Shown: positions 17,967 to 29,232, counted from the first letter of the stretch. The stretch: DNA of 64,000 nucleotides from Oribacterium sp. oral taxon 102 (GCF_013394775.1 NZ_JABXYT010000001.1:2268501-2332500), one strand, 5' to 3'. Program-made: numbers and translations. Notes: generated by a model not told the origin, from the sequence alone.

Positions 17967-19073
17967 TCACTTTGTATCCTTCACATAGCGGAGGAAGCCG
18001 TCCGTATAGCTCCGTGTCCCGTCCGCGTCGATCCACATCGCTTCGATCCGCTCCGCCTCCCCGCGTCCCCGGTTCCGCTCCTCGATGCACTTCCTTCCCG
18101 TCTCCGTATCCATCAGGAAAAGCCCCGTCGACAGCGCATCCGCCTCCCCCGAATCCTTCATCAGGATCGTGACACTGCGGTGGAAGCGCCCCGGTTCACA
18201 CGTTTCCGGATCAATGATGTGGTGGTAGCGCACATTGTCCACAGTATAATAGCGCTCATAATCTCCGCTCGTCACGAGAGAACGGTCACAGAGTCCGGTC
18301 ACGACCGCATATGCCTCCGTGCTCTTCCCGTCCCTATACGCCGGATTCTCCACCGGGCAGACCCAGTCCGTCCCATCTGCGCGCCGTCCGATTGCCTTCA
18401 GATTGCCGCCGATATTCAAGAGATAGCTCGTGCCGCCGAGCGCCTCTACCTCCTTCCCTGCCTGCTCCACCGCATAGCCCTTCGCGATGCCGCCCACATC
18501 TATACGCAGCTCCGGATCGCTGAGGTAGACAGTCGAGTTCTCTTCGTCAATGACGATATTCTCGATATCGGTATGCGCCGCCGCACGCTCAAGCGCGTCT
18601 GTATCCGGAAGCGCCGCGTGCTGCGGGTCTATGATCCCTGCCTCCCGCTCATCATGCCAGAGCCGCAGCACCGCGCCCTCGGCGATATTCACCCTGCCGC
18701 CGGTGAAACGGTAGGCCTCCTTTCCGAAGAGAAGCAGATCGATCAGCTTCCGATCCACCCTCACCGGCTGTCTGCCCGCATTGTCGTTGACCGTTTTCAG
18801 ATTATGCAGCCCCTCGTAGTCATTGTAAATATCGAAGAGCCGATGATATTCCAAAAGCAGCGCATGCACCGCCTCAGATTTCTGCCGGAACGCCGCCTCA
18901 TCCGTATCATAGCCGATGACATTGGATACCGTATCGAACACATCCAGAAACTGCGCGGAATATCGCTCGCCCGTCTTCTGCGCCGCGCCGTGCTGCCGAA
19001 AAAAAACCACCGCGAGAAGCAGCAGAAGCGGGAGCAGCAGTGCCGGAAGCGCCTTTTTCCCCAGCTTACTCAT
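17967..19073 (-). CDS. apbE: FAD:protein FMN transferase
   Basis: A 368-residue ApbE protein with an N-terminal membrane anchor (LPALLLPLLLLLAVVFF), the early motif FDTVSNVIGYDTDEAAF, the FAD-binding stretch YLLNIGGNLKAIGRR and the Mg-binding GEADALSTGLFLMD. It attaches FMN to Thr of flavoproteins outside the membrane. RnfG and RnfD, encoded at 35790 and 36395 and carrying such target Thr sites, are likely substrates. The start at 19073 overlaps the stop of the upstream GNAT gene by eight bases, so translation is coupled. Confidence 0.93.
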   Translation of the reverse strand: MSKLGKKALPALLLPLLLLLAVVFFRQHGAAQKTGERYSAQFLDVFDTVSNVIGYDTDEAAFRQKSEAVHALLLEYHRLFDIYNDYEGLHNLKTVNDNAGRQPVRVDRKLIDLLLFGKEAYRFTGGRVNIAEGAVLRLWHDEREAGIIDPQHAALPDTDALERAAAHTDIENIVIDEENSTVYLSDPELRIDVGGIAKGYAVEQAGKEVEALGGTSYLLNIGGNLKAIGRRADGTDWVCPVENPAYRDGKSTEAYAVVTGLCDRSLVTSGDYERYYTVDNVRYHHIIDPETCEPGRFHRSVTILMKDSGEADALSTGLFLMDTETGRKCIEERNRGRGEAERIEAMWIDADGTRSYTDGFLRYVKDTK

Positions 19074-19350
19074 CCGAAAGCAGCTCCCCTTCCTCTCTAT
19101 GCCTCTCAAACCACTGCATTGCATAGCTGCACGAGAGCTTCGCCCTGCGGTCTGTGCGTCGGAGCTCCCTTACCAGCTTCTCCATCAGCATACCGGCGAC
19201 GCCCTGTCCTCGCAGACGCTCATCCACATAAGTATGGACGACCTCCACGGTCTTCCCTGTACGGTCATAGTCCGGGAAGTCCAGCTCCGCCAGAGTGCTG
19301 CCGTCCTCCGCCAGCAATTCGATTTTATTCTCTGAAATTCTGTATTCCAT
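19066..19350 (-). CDS. Small GNAT-fold N-acetyltransferase-like protein
   Basis: A 94-residue protein of the minimal GNAT type (YjdJ-like). The acetyl-CoA loop reads VDERLRGQGVAGMLMEKLV, and the terminal part is YAMQWFERHREEGELL. I used the ATG at 19350 because GGAGGAGAG sits directly before it; the longer upstream frame overlaps a palindromic repeat. It precedes apbE with overlapping stop and start. The substrate is unknown. Confidence 0.8.
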   Translation of the reverse strand: MEYRISENKIELLAEDGSTLAELDFPDYDRTGKTVEVVHTYVDERLRGQGVAGMLMEKLVRELRRTDRRAKLSCSYAMQWFERHREEGELLSDE

Positions 19351-19414
19351 CTCTCCTCCTGTCATTCCGTTTATCTTCCCTTTTCCTATATCTTCCCCTT
19401 CATAACGCAAAGCC

Positions 19415-19507
19415 CGCGAAATGGCAAGTCTCCCGTGCGCCGTGCAGGGGCATGCCGCTGACACATAGCTTCCTGAATCGGATGCAGAGCTTCCTTGCCA
19501 TTACGCG
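19415..19507. repeat. Palindromic intergenic element
   Basis: CGCGaAATGGCAAG and CTTGCCATTaCGCG form a 13-pair inverted repeat (one mismatch) around about 65 bases. The inside contains ACACATAGCTTC followed by a purine-rich stretch, which resembles part of the palindromic gap between bioB and bioY (42252-42327). No gene is present. Confidence 0.5.
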
Positions 19508-19534
19508 CAGTGAAGGGACGAGACTCGCTCTGAT

Positions 19535-19571
19535 AAAGGAAGAGGAGCCCGCCACCGCGAACTCCTCTTCC
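19535..19571 (-). terminator. Terminator of tRNA-Leu
   Basis: GGAAGAGGAG pairs with CTCCTCTTCC (19538-19547 with 19562-19571), followed on the minus strand by TTTAT. Confidence 0.8.
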
Positions 19572-19575
19572 TCTC

Positions 19576-19661
19576 TGCCGGCAACCGGGATCGAACCGGT
19601 ATGGGATTTAAGTCCCGCAGGATTTTAAGTCCTGTGCGTCTGCCTGTTCCGCCATGCCGGC
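19576..19661 (-). tRNA. tRNA-Leu (anticodon UAA)
   Basis: An 86-base class II tRNA with the acceptor pair GCCGGCA/TGCCGGC, the anticodon loop CTTAAAA (anticodon UAA), a long variable arm CGGGACTTAAATCCC, and the T arm GGTTCGATCCC. CCA is not encoded. Confidence 0.95.
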
Positions 19662-19688
19662 AAACCGCTGCATCTCTGCAACGGAAAC

Positions 19689-19717
19689 ATTCTACTCTAA
19701 ATGCCCCGCCTTGTCAA
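19689..19717 (-). promoter_or_regulatory. tRNA-Leu promoter
   Basis: On the minus strand TTGACA (19712-19717), 17 bases, TAGAAT (19689-19694), about 28 bases before the mature tRNA. The remaining gap to 19954 shows no gene. Confidence 0.85.
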
Positions 19718-19954
19718 TCTTCGTAACGTCAGGCAAGCAGGTCTTCAGAACTGCTATGACAATGGAAAGCTTGCATTTCTGCTTCAGAGAATCGCAAATG
19801 ATTTACCTGAACTGTAGCCAAATTTCGAATGGTTCAGCTACTCTTCTTCTCTTTTCTCCACAGGAAATAGTCCACTGCGAATGTTCCGGAAAGTAACAGG
19901 AGCAAAACTGGCACGAAAAGCTGTATGGCAAGGCAGAGTTCAAGTTCATGCGTT

Positions 19955-21559
19955 CTATAAGCTATGCTCTGCCATGCCCGGGCCATGGGCACTGTCCTCT
20001 TCCCCGGGCAGGACGGTTTCTCCACCGGGCGCCGTCGGTCTCTCCCTGCTCTCCTGCTCCGTAGGCGCTGCCTCGGCTTTTGTCTCTCCGCCGGGCGCTT
20101 CTGCCCGCCGCAGGCTCTCCTCCGTGCTGTCTGAGGGCAGCCGCTCCACAAGGCTCTCTGCTTCCTCTCTGCCTTCCGAAGACATCGTGCTCTCTGTCTC
20201 CTTCGTCTCCGGCTGCGCCTCAGATTCCGATTCCTTAGCCGCCTTCTCCGGTGCAGGCTTCTCCTTCGGCGCACCGCCGCCCGCGGAAGCGCCGCCCGTG
20301 CCGACGTGAACCGGCTCCGCGTTCTCCATGACGCCCACGCCGGAGACCTCCGCGATATGCTCGCTGATCTTCTGCACCGTCCCGGAGACCTTGTAGTCCT
20401 CCGTCCCATAGAGGTACTGATGCAGCTGCACGACATTGGAGGCGAGCGTCGCGGGAATCACGCAATCCATCTTGCGAATCTTCTTCGTCGTTCTGGAAAA
20501 CGGAAAGCCCTGCGAATCCACGATCTCATATTTTTTCACATTCCGGGCGAGCGAAACCGCATCGTCTATCCCCATGCTGGTAGAAATCTCCGGGAAGACA
20601 TAACGCGCTACCTCCGCGAGCGTTCTCGCATTCGCCTGCTTCGCCTTTTCCATGGCGAGCCCCAGCACCTTCCGCTGCCGGGCGGTACGGTTGAAATCGG
20701 TATCCATCAGCCGGAGACGACCGTACGCCACCGCCTGCACCCCGTCCAGATGATTCATCCCGGCGTGCGCAAGCTGCACCGAGCCAAGCCCCGTAGAGTT
20801 TACCGTTTCGGTAATGAAGGCATTGATGTATTTGAACTCACTGTCCGAAATCTCGAGATCGACGCCGCCCAGCGCCGTGATCCCCTTCGCAACTGCCGCC
20901 CAGTTGAAGCTCACATAGTCGTCAATTTTCAGATCGAAATTGCTCTCCAGCGCCGCAACTGCCTGTTTATGACCGCCGAGGAAATATGCCTCGTTCAGCT
21001 TGTGGTACTTCCCCTCGCTGTCTACCCTGCTGTAGGTATCGCGATAAACCGAGGTAAGCTTCACCGAGCCGTCCCGCCGGTTAATGCTGGCAAGCATGAT
21101 GACATCGGAGAGCGCCCCCGCCTCGAGATTGCCGTCGCGGGAATCTACGCCGAAGACCGCTACCGTCCAGTATTTCGCGCCGAGATAGGGACTCGCGAAG
21201 CTCCAGAGCCCGAAGCCGAGCAGGAGGAGCAGGCAGAGACGCAGAACTCTCCTGCCGAAGCGCCCCCGTCTCCTTCCTCCTCCTGCTGCACGGGAGCTTT
21301 GCCCATTCTGCCGCGTACGCGCTCTCCCCCGCATATCCTCCCGCACGCGGCGCTCCTCCGCCTGCCCGCCATTGCTTCGTATCGGGTTTCTGGTGGCGCG
21401 AAGCGCATATTCCTCCTCATCATAGTCCGGCTCGTATGCCGCTCCCATCTCCTCCCGCTCTCTCCTGTAGCTCTCCATCCGCCGCTCAGACGGTCTGGTG
21501 CGCCGTACCAGACGGGACTCTGTCCGCGCAAGGCGTCTGCTTCTGTTCTCTACGCTCAT
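19955..21559 (-). CDS. LytR-CpsA-Psr (LCP) family cell-wall glycopolymer ligase
   Basis: A 534-residue protein. An Arg-rich cytoplasmic region of about 100 residues is followed by one membrane segment (about 104-126) and an extracellular LCP domain (about 130-395) with VFGVDSRDG, SDVIMLASINRRDGSVKLTSVYRDTY and ARQRKVLGLAMEKAK, where the conserved Arg and Asp residues bind polyprenyl pyrophosphate. A Glu/Ala/Pro-rich tail of about 120 residues ends the protein. LCP enzymes transfer glycopolymers from lipid carrier to peptidoglycan. The long basic N-terminus and acidic tail are more extended than usual. Confidence 0.9.
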   Translation of the reverse strand: MSVENRSRRLARTESRLVRRTRPSERRMESYRREREEMGAAYEPDYDEEEYALRATRNPIRSNGGQAEERRVREDMRGRARTRQNGQSSRAAGGGRRRGRFGRRVLRLCLLLLLGFGLWSFASPYLGAKYWTVAVFGVDSRDGNLEAGALSDVIMLASINRRDGSVKLTSVYRDTYSRVDSEGKYHKLNEAYFLGGHKQAVAALESNFDLKIDDYVSFNWAAVAKGITALGGVDLEISDSEFKYINAFITETVNSTGLGSVQLAHAGMNHLDGVQAVAYGRLRLMDTDFNRTARQRKVLGLAMEKAKQANARTLAEVARYVFPEISTSMGIDDAVSLARNVKKYEIVDSQGFPFSRTTKKIRKMDCVIPATLASNVVQLHQYLYGTEDYKVSGTVQKISEHIAEVSGVGVMENAEPVHVGTGGASAGGGAPKEKPAPEKAAKESESEAQPETKETESTMSSEGREEAESLVERLPSDSTEESLRRAEAPGGETKAEAAPTEQESRERPTAPGGETVLPGEEDSAHGPGMAEHSL

Positions 21560-21639
21560 TCTGCTGCTTTCCCTATCCTTTTATTGATGTATGTGATCTG
21601 CCTGTTTCATAAGGCTCAGCCGATCCACAGACACAGCCG

Positions 21640-21648
21640 AGTATAGCA
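21640..21648 (-). promoter_or_regulatory. Candidate extended -10 promoter for the LCP gene
   Basis: TGCTATACT on the minus strand is an extended -10 element about 80 bases before the LCP start. No good -35 is visible. Confidence 0.35.
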
Positions 21649-21789
21649 GACTGCGGTGCGGAATCCCAGCCCCTTTCGGAAATCGTAATGAATTCCGCGT
21701 CATATCCCTGACCGTTCAGCTAAGCCATCCACCGTTTGCAGAAACAAAAGCGATTGCCATGCATGCATTGACCGGTATGCTGCGGGCAA

Positions 21790-21870
21790 ATCATAAAAGC
21801 CCCAGCGTATCCGTCTTTCCTTCAAATCCCACCTCACGACGGACACCCTTGCCTTCGGCGATATCCTTCC
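21790..21870 (-). mobile_element. Possible group II intron RNA fragment (domain I-like)
   Basis: On the minus strand 21815-21848 reads GGGTGTCCGTCGTGAGGTGG followed by GATTTGAAGGAAAG. I recall this as characteristic of domain I in clostridial group II introns. No reverse transcriptase, domain V or intron boundary is present, so at most a decayed remnant remains. It is the only structure I can suggest in the otherwise gene-free stretch 21560-21934. Confidence 0.35.
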
Positions 21871-21934
21871 CGCTGCCAGGCGGATTCCGGACTTACCGCC
21901 TAGCGCTGTGCACCGCCAAGGCGCATCCTCACTG

Positions 21935-21961
21935 AAAAAGGCAGAGCGTCCCGCCCTGCCT
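21935..21961 (-). terminator. ATP synthase operon terminator
   Basis: On the minus strand, AGGCAG and CTGCCT close a stem with an inner GCG/CGC, followed by TTTTT. It ends just after atpC. Confidence 0.85.
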
Positions 21962-21974
21962 TTCTGCTCCTCCC

Positions 21975-22382
21975 TTATTCCCCTGCTTCCGCGGTCTGCA
22001 GCCGCACCATGGCTCTGTAGAGACGGGATTCCTCCCGCGCTCTGTCCGCCTTGGAGAGCTCCGGATTCCGGAGCGCCTCCTCCGCTCTCCGCTTCGATGC
22101 CTCTGCGCGCGCGCGGTCAATGTCCCCGCTCCATTCCCAGCTCGTCGGGAGCAGACGGCAGCGGTTATGAAGCATGCTGAGCATGCCGCCGATGCAGGAG
22201 GCGCGCCGGACGGTGCCGTCCGGAAGCGTGACGCTCGCGGTTCCCATTCCCACGCCGCTGCAATAGTTGGTATGCCGCGCCATGATCGCGAGCTCTCCGC
22301 TCTGGCTCCGGAGACTCAGCTTCTCCGCTTCCCCCGAAAATTTCTGCCCGTCTATGGATACGATCTCTAATTGAAAGGTCAT
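21975..22382 (-). CDS. atpC: ATP synthase F1 subunit epsilon
   Basis: A 135-residue protein with the N-terminal beta-sandwich (MTFQLEIVSIDGQKFSGEAEKLSLRSQSGELAIMARH) and a C-terminal helical hairpin rich in Arg, Ala and Glu. It belongs to the rotor stalk and can inhibit ATP hydrolysis. It is the last gene of the operon, 18 bases after atpD. Confidence 0.93.
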   Translation of the reverse strand: MTFQLEIVSIDGQKFSGEAEKLSLRSQSGELAIMARHTNYCSGVGMGTASVTLPDGTVRRASCIGGMLSMLHNRCRLLPTSWEWSGDIDRARAEASKRRAEEALRNPELSKADRAREESRLYRAMVRLQTAEAGE

Positions 22383-22400
22383 GCTTTTCCTGCCTTTCTC

Positions 22401-23789
<1,389 letters not shown>

Positions 23790-23811
23790 TTATCGTTCTC
23801 CTATGCTCCCA

Positions 23812-24666
23812 CTACAGCTCCTCCGCGCCGGCAACGATCTCCGTGATCTCCTGCGTAATGCTCGCCTGACGCGCCCTGTTGTAGTTAAGACTTAATTTAT
23901 CTATCATTTCTCCGGCATTGTCCGTCGCCGCCTCCATCGCAGTCCGGCGGGCGGCGAGCTCGCTCGCCACCGACTCGCAGACAGCGCTGTACAGAAGCCC
24001 TGTCAGATACTCCGGGACGATGGCGTCGAAGACCTCCTCTGCACTTGGCTCGTAGAGAATCAGGTTCCGGAACTCTCCGCTTCGCTTCTCTGTGCTGAAA
24101 TCCGAGAGCGGCAGCAGCGAGGATACCTCCGGCTTCTGATTCATCATAGACAGGAACTCGGTATAGCAGAGTGCGATATGCCCGAACTGCTTCTCCCGGT
24201 ACAATTGGCAGAGCAGCTCTGCGATCTCATAGCAGTCGGATATTGACACCTCGGCAGCCACGGCATAGCATTCCGTCACGAAATCGATCCCTCTGTGCCT
24301 CCCATATTCGACGCTCTTCTTGCCGATCGGGAGAATGCGGATCTCCTTGCCTGATGCCTGCTCCTCCAGATAGCGGAACAGGTTCGCATTGTAGCCGCCT
24401 GCCATGCCGCGGTCTCCGGATATGACGACGAAGCACCAGCGGTTCTCCGCATTCTCCTTGGTATATAAAGAACTGAAGTCTGCATTTTCCCGCGAGATCT
24501 CACGGAGCGTCCCTCCGAGCGTCTCGAAATACGGCCTGCATCTGTCTGCCCGTTCCTTTGCCCTTCTCAGCTTCGAGGACGCAACCAGCTCCATCGCCTT
24601 GGTGATCTGCATGGTATTCTGGATGCTTTTGATCCGGAGTTTCACTGCCTTCATATTAGCAGCCAT
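23812..24666 (-). CDS. atpG: ATP synthase F1 subunit gamma
   Basis: The 284-residue central shaft. The N-terminal coiled helix (LRIKSIQNTMQITKAMELVASSKLRRA) and C-terminal helix (LSLNYNRARQASITQEITEIVAGAEEL) are the most conserved parts of the family and are both intact. It couples rotation of the c ring to catalysis. Confidence 0.97.
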   Translation of the reverse strand: MAANMKAVKLRIKSIQNTMQITKAMELVASSKLRRAKERADRCRPYFETLGGTLREISRENADFSSLYTKENAENRWCFVVISGDRGMAGGYNANLFRYLEEQASGKEIRILPIGKKSVEYGRHRGIDFVTECYAVAAEVSISDCYEIAELLCQLYREKQFGHIALCYTEFLSMMNQKPEVSSLLPLSDFSTEKRSGEFRNLILYEPSAEEVFDAIVPEYLTGLLYSAVCESVASELAARRTAMEAATDNAGEMIDKLSLNYNRARQASITQEITEIVAGAEEL

Positions 24667-24711
24667 TTCATCCCTCCTTATGTCTTACGGCGAGGAGATC
24701 CCGCCGCAGCC

Positions 24712-26235
24712 TCACCTGCCCTCCGCCAGAAAGTCTCTCGTGAACTCCAGAAGCGTACTCCGGAGCTTCTCCTCGGCCGCATTCTCGAGCTTCCCGCTCT
24801 CGCGAATCTCCTGCATGACGCTGTCTCCGGTCGGGTCGCTGTCGAGGAAGCGATAGAGCTCCTGCTCATACCGCGCGATTGACTTGACCGGAACCTCCGT
24901 CAGGATATCCCGCACCACCGCGTAAATCAGCGCCACCTGCTTCTCCACCGGGACCGGCGCAGCCTTCCCCTGCTTCAGCACCTCCACGATGCGCTCACCC
25001 TGCGCCAGACGCTTCTTCGTATCCTCGTCGAGATCGGAGCCGAACTGCGCGAAGCTCTGCAGCTCACGGTACTGCGAATAGATCAGCTTCAGTGTGCCTG
25101 CGACCTTCTTCATCGCCTTGATCTGCGCGTTCCCGCCGACACGGGACACGGAAATGCCCGGGTTTACCGCCGGCATGATGCCGCTGTGGAAGAGCTCCGT
25201 CTCCAGGAAGATCTGCCCGTCTGTGATCGAAATGACATTGGTCGGGATATAGGCGGACACGTCGCCTGCCTGCGTCTCGATGATTGGAAGCGCCGTCAGG
25301 CTGCCGCCGCCGAGCTCATCGGAAAGCTTCGCCGCCCTCTCCAGCAATCTGGAATGAAGATAGAAGACGTCTCCCGGATATGCCTCCCGCCCGGGCGGTC
25401 TGCGGATCAGCAGAGAAATCGCACGATATGCCACCGCATGCTTCGACAGGTCATCATAGATGATCAGAACATGCTTCCCCTGCTGCATGAAATACTCGCC
25501 CATCGCGCAGCCCGCGTACGGCGCAATATACTGCAGCGGACTCGGATCGGATGCCGTCGCCGCAACGACAATGGAATACTCCATCGCCCCCTTCTCCCGA
25601 AGCTCCGAAACAAGGCTCGTCACGGTCGAACGCTTCTGTCCGATCGCAACATAGATGCAGATCACATCCTTGCCCTTCTGGTTAATGATGGTATCCACTG
25701 CGATCGTGGTCTTTCCGGTCTGCCGGTCTCCGATAATCAGCTCTCTCTGTCCTCTGCCGATCGGGATCATGGAATCGATCGCCTTGATGCCTGTCTGCAG
25801 CGGCTCCTTCACCGGCTGCCGCTTAATGATGCCCGGCGCCTGACTTTCCACTGCCCGGAACTCCGTCGTGTCGATCGGTCCCGCGCCGTCGATCGGCTGT
25901 CCGATGGCATTCACAACTCTGCTGATCATTTTCCCGCCCACCGGCACCGAAACGACACGTCCGGTGCGCTTCACCGTCTGTCCCTCCTTGATGCCGGTAT
26001 CAGAACCGAAGAGCACGGCAGAAACGCTGGTCTCCTCTAAATTCTGCGCCATACCGAATGTGCCGTCCTCGAACTCGAGCAGCTCTCCGGACATACAGTT
26101 CATCAGTCCGCTGAGCCTCGCGATACCGTCTCCTACCGTGAGAACGGCACCGGTCTCGTTCTGAATGATCACGTTCTGGTAGTGCTTGATCTGGCTTCGA
26201 ATGACCTCTGAAATTTTCTCTGGTTTAAATTCCAT
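24712..26235 (-). CDS. atpA: ATP synthase F1 subunit alpha
   Basis: The 507-residue nucleotide-binding subunit with Walker A GDRQTGKT, the crown domain at residues 1-95 and the arginine-finger region near [11 protein letters not shown]. It forms the hexamer with beta. Standard length and order. Confidence 0.98.
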   Translation of the reverse strand: MEFKPEKISEVIRSQIKHYQNVIIQNETGAVLTVGDGIARLSGLMNCMSGELLEFEDGTFGMAQNLEETSVSAVLFGSDTGIKEGQTVKRTGRVVSVPVGGKMISRVVNAIGQPIDGAGPIDTTEFRAVESQAPGIIKRQPVKEPLQTGIKAIDSMIPIGRGQRELIIGDRQTGKTTIAVDTIINQKGKDVICIYVAIGQKRSTVTSLVSELREKGAMEYSIVVAATASDPSPLQYIAPYAGCAMGEYFMQQGKHVLIIYDDLSKHAVAYRAISLLIRRPPGREAYPGDVFYLHSRLLERAAKLSDELGGGSLTALPIIETQAGDVSAYIPTNVISITDGQIFLETELFHSGIMPAVNPGISVSRVGGNAQIKAMKKVAGTLKLIYSQYRELQSFAQFGSDLDEDTKKRLAQGERIVEVLKQGKAAPVPVEKQVALIYAVVRDILTEVPVKSIARYEQELYRFLDSDPTGDSVMQEIRESGKLENAAEEKLRSTLLEFTRDFLAEGR

Positions 26236-26255
26236 TCTATTCTATGCCCACCTTC

Positions 26256-26795
26256 TTAGATTTTTATGCTGCTTAACTGCTTCCGGAGCGCGCCGAGCCG
26301 GGACTCTACTGTTCCGTCCAAGGTCTTTCCATCCACCTCTACACGAAGCCCGCCCAGAACGCCTGCATCGATTCGTTCCCGAAGCTCTATTTCTTTTCCT
26401 GTTCTTTTCTTTAAAGCCTGTATGAGTGCCGTCCTCTGCGCCTCCGTCAGGGCAACCGCACTGCAAACCGTAGCGACGCTGATGCCCTTGTCGGCATTGT
26501 ACAGCGCAGTGAAGCTTCGGAAGCTGTCCCGATAGCGGAGAATCAGCCCCTTCTCCACGAGAAGCAGGAGGAAGTTCAGAAGATATTCCGGCACGCTCTC
26601 CCGGAGCGCCTCCGTGAGCAGCGAAAGCCGCTCCTTCTTCGGTATCGAGGGCTCGGAAAGCAGGCGCAGATAGTCCTCCTGCTCCCGGAACACCGCCTCT
26701 ACCGAGCGAATCCCCTCCATGATATCGTCCGCTGTATCCTCACTCCTCGCCAGATCATATAGACTCTTCCCGTACAGACCGGCAGCATTTGTCAT
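26256..26795 (-). CDS. atpH: ATP synthase F1 subunit delta
   Basis: A 179-residue stator protein with an N-terminal helical bundle (AGLYGKSLYDLARSEDTAD) and the C-terminal signature ALKKRTGKEIELRERIDAGVLGGLRVEVDGKTLDGTV. It joins the b-subunit stalk to the F1 crown. Its ATG overlaps the atpF stop (ATGA), indicating coupled translation. Confidence 0.95.
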   Translation of the reverse strand: MTNAAGLYGKSLYDLARSEDTADDIMEGIRSVEAVFREQEDYLRLLSEPSIPKKERLSLLTEALRESVPEYLLNFLLLLVEKGLILRYRDSFRSFTALYNADKGISVATVCSAVALTEAQRTALIQALKKRTGKEIELRERIDAGVLGGLRVEVDGKTLDGTVESRLGALRKQLSSIKI

Positions 26796-27295
26796 GACGC
26801 CTCCTCTACCCGTCTCAGGAAATCATCGATCAGCGCCTTGTGCTCCGCCTCGTGGATCTCCTTCTCCACAACCTTTCCGGCGATATCCATCGCGAGTCCG
26901 CCGATCTCATCCTTGACCTCATTCAGCGCCCGCTGCCGCTCCGCGCGCACATCCTCCTCCGCCTTCGCCCTGAGGGCTGCAACGTACTGCTGTGCTTCTA
27001 CGGTGATGGATTCCGCTCTGGTCTTCGCATCCTTCTCCGCTTTCTCGAGAATGCGCCCCGCCTCGCCTCTTGCGTCACGGATACTGCTCTCGTATTCCGT
27101 CCTTGCCTTCTCCGCTTCTTCCCGCGCGTTCCGCGCCTGATTCAGCTCGGCATCTGTTTTCTCCTGCCGTTTCGCGAGGATCTCATGCACCGGCTTGAAG
27201 AGAAAGCGCTTGATAAGGTACATTTGAATGAAAAGATTCAAAATCATTGCGATAAAGGTCCACGGAATAATTGTAACCAATGCCTGTGATTCCAT
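26792..27295 (-). CDS. atpF: ATP synthase Fo subunit b
   Basis: A 167-residue protein with one N-terminal membrane helix (IIPWTFIAMILNLFIQMYLI) followed by a long charged coiled-coil rich in Ala, Glu, Lys and Arg. This is the peripheral stalk of the ATP synthase. A single b gene is present. Confidence 0.95.
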   Translation of the reverse strand: MESQALVTIIPWTFIAMILNLFIQMYLIKRFLFKPVHEILAKRQEKTDAELNQARNAREEAEKARTEYESSIRDARGEAGRILEKAEKDAKTRAESITVEAQQYVAALRAKAEEDVRAERQRALNEVKDEIGGLAMDIAGKVVEKEIHEAEHKALIDDFLRRVEEAS

Positions 27296-27371
27296 GCTTT
27301 TACCTCCCTGATCACATAAGTGCCATTTCCACCCTCGATACCAATGCCGGAGGGCTTCCCATCCAGAGCGA

Positions 27372-27665
<294 letters not shown>

Positions 27666-27761
27666 CTAAGGTATAGATAGATTGGGAAATCTGCCTGCTT
27701 TCCGGCAGTGCCCGCCTGCTCCCGTCCGCATCGCGGTCAGGAAATGAAAAAATGCCGCAGC

Positions 27762-28520
27762 TTATTCCGCCGCATTGGCAATGTACATGATGGTCAGCAT
27801 CGTGAAGATAAACGCCTGCATCACGCCCGAGAACCAGTCAAAATAAAAGGAGAGGATCGCAGGAACGCCGACATCCAGAATCGGGATCTGGGACAAAAGT
27901 CTTCCGGCAGCGCCCGGAAGCAGCCCGAGCAGCGCTGCGGATGCTACCGCGAGCGCGGCATAGATCAGCCCGTTGATGACGATACCGGACAGGATATTGC
28001 CGAAATGACGGCATGCCATGCTCACCGGTGTCGCCAGCTCCGAAAGGATATTGAAGGGCGTCATCACCGCGATCGGCGTCGTAAAGCCCTTCAGATATCC
28101 GAGAAGCCCCCCCGCCTTGATCTTGTTGGCGGTAATCATTACGAACACGACCACAGCCCACGCCGCCTCCGTCGAGAGATCCGCCGTCGGACTCCGCAGC
28201 CCGACCAGACTGATCAGATTGGAGACCACACTCGTCGCGAAAAGCGCCGCCACGAACGGAATCAGGGAATCGAAGCGGTTCCCGCCGGTATTCGTCCGCA
28301 CCAGCTTTTCGGCGCTCTCCACCAGCATTTCGGCGACCGCCTGCCGCTTCCCGATCTTCTCCACCTTCAGATTCCGCGTCAGGAAGATGCACAGTCCCGT
28401 GATCAGCAGCATCACAAGCCAGCTGACCACGATGGTCTCGGAAAGCAGGATGTCGCCGAGAATCGGAATCCCCGTCGGAATACGGAGGAATACCTTCGCA
28501 CCGGATATTTCAAAATTCAT
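27762..28520 (-). CDS. atpB: ATP synthase Fo subunit a
   Basis: A 252-residue membrane protein forming the ion half-channels. The essential Arg lies in ELATPVSMACRHFGNILSG, the family's most conserved motif. The C-terminal helix IPILDVGVPAILSFYFDWFSG is also typical. A ribosome-binding site GGAGGTG precedes the ATG. Confidence 0.96.
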   Translation of the reverse strand: MNFEISGAKVFLRIPTGIPILGDILLSETIVVSWLVMLLITGLCIFLTRNLKVEKIGKRQAVAEMLVESAEKLVRTNTGGNRFDSLIPFVAALFATSVVSNLISLVGLRSPTADLSTEAAWAVVVFVMITANKIKAGGLLGYLKGFTTPIAVMTPFNILSELATPVSMACRHFGNILSGIVINGLIYAALAVASAALLGLLPGAAGRLLSQIPILDVGVPAILSFYFDWFSGVMQAFIFTMLTIMYIANAAE

Positions 28521-28562
28521 ACTCTGTTTTCACCTCCTTCTTCATGGAATAGGCGATATACT

Positions 28563-28964
28563 TCAGTTCTTCTTGAGAACGCCCCTGACTTTAATGAAAA
28601 TCCCCGGAAACAGCAGCGGGAGAATGCCTGAAACGACATGGATCTGCGGCAGCACCATGCAGAGCACCAGCCATAAAAGCTGCACCATCGTCCGATTCCG
28701 ATAGCTCAGACGCATCTTCTGGTAGGCGAGCTCCCGGCTCTCCGCACCGACGACGCCCTGCACGCTCATCCCCATCCAGAAAAAATTCAGGCTCGCGAGC
28801 AGGCTTCCCAATACGCCTCCGAGCACCACCCGGTAATCAAACGAAACTCTCCCCGGCATCGTCCGGTGCAGTACGAAAAATACAGCAAGCATGACAATAC
28901 AGGCAAGCATATCGAACACCAGTATATTCCTGCTTTCCTTCCGGACGCTCTCCTGTATCTTCAT
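28563..28964 (-). CDS. atpI: ATP synthase subunit I (AtpI)
   Basis: A 133-residue protein with four hydrophobic segments, two at each end of a central loop (FDMLACIVMLAVFF, VVLGGVLGSLLASLNFFW, LLWLVLCMVLPQIHVV, GILPLLFPGIFI). Position directly before atpB and layout match AtpI, an assembly factor for the c ring in sodium-type synthases. Confidence 0.82.
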   Translation of the reverse strand: MKIQESVRKESRNILVFDMLACIVMLAVFFVLHRTMPGRVSFDYRVVLGGVLGSLLASLNFFWMGMSVQGVVGAESRELAYQKMRLSYRNRTMVQLLWLVLCMVLPQIHVVSGILPLLFPGIFIKVRGVLKKN

Positions 28965-28974
28965 CTTCTCTCTC

Positions 28975-29232
28975 CTAACGATGGCGATTCATCCCAAACG
29001 GCTCCTTGCGATCCTTTCCCTTTCTGCTCAGGGAAAGGTAAAATTTATAGGCAGTCATGAAGGAGCCGCCCAGCCCGAAGACAAAGCCCGGCAGGTACAC
29101 CCACTGTCCCACTCCTATATATTTCGTCAGGGCATAGCAAAAAAATAAGCAGAGCAGCAGCGGCATGATCAGGGACAGCCCCAGCTGCGATAAGAGGGAC
29201 AGATTCTTCATCAGCTCCGAATACTGCTTCAT
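28975..29232 (-). CDS. AtpZ/AtpI-type small membrane protein heading the atp operon
   Basis: An 85-residue protein with two membrane helices (LLSQLGLSLIMPLLLCLFFCYAL and VYLPGFVFGLGGSFMTAYKFYL) and a basic tail, the AtpZ arrangement. I chose the ATG at 29232, which follows GGAGGAG; 16 further residues would fit in frame. AtpZ-like proteins are found at the start of atp operons and may move divalent ions or help c-ring assembly. Confidence 0.8.
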   Translation of the reverse strand: MKQYSELMKNLSLLSQLGLSLIMPLLLCLFFCYALTKYIGVGQWVYLPGFVFGLGGSFMTAYKFYLSLSRKGKDRKEPFGMNRHR

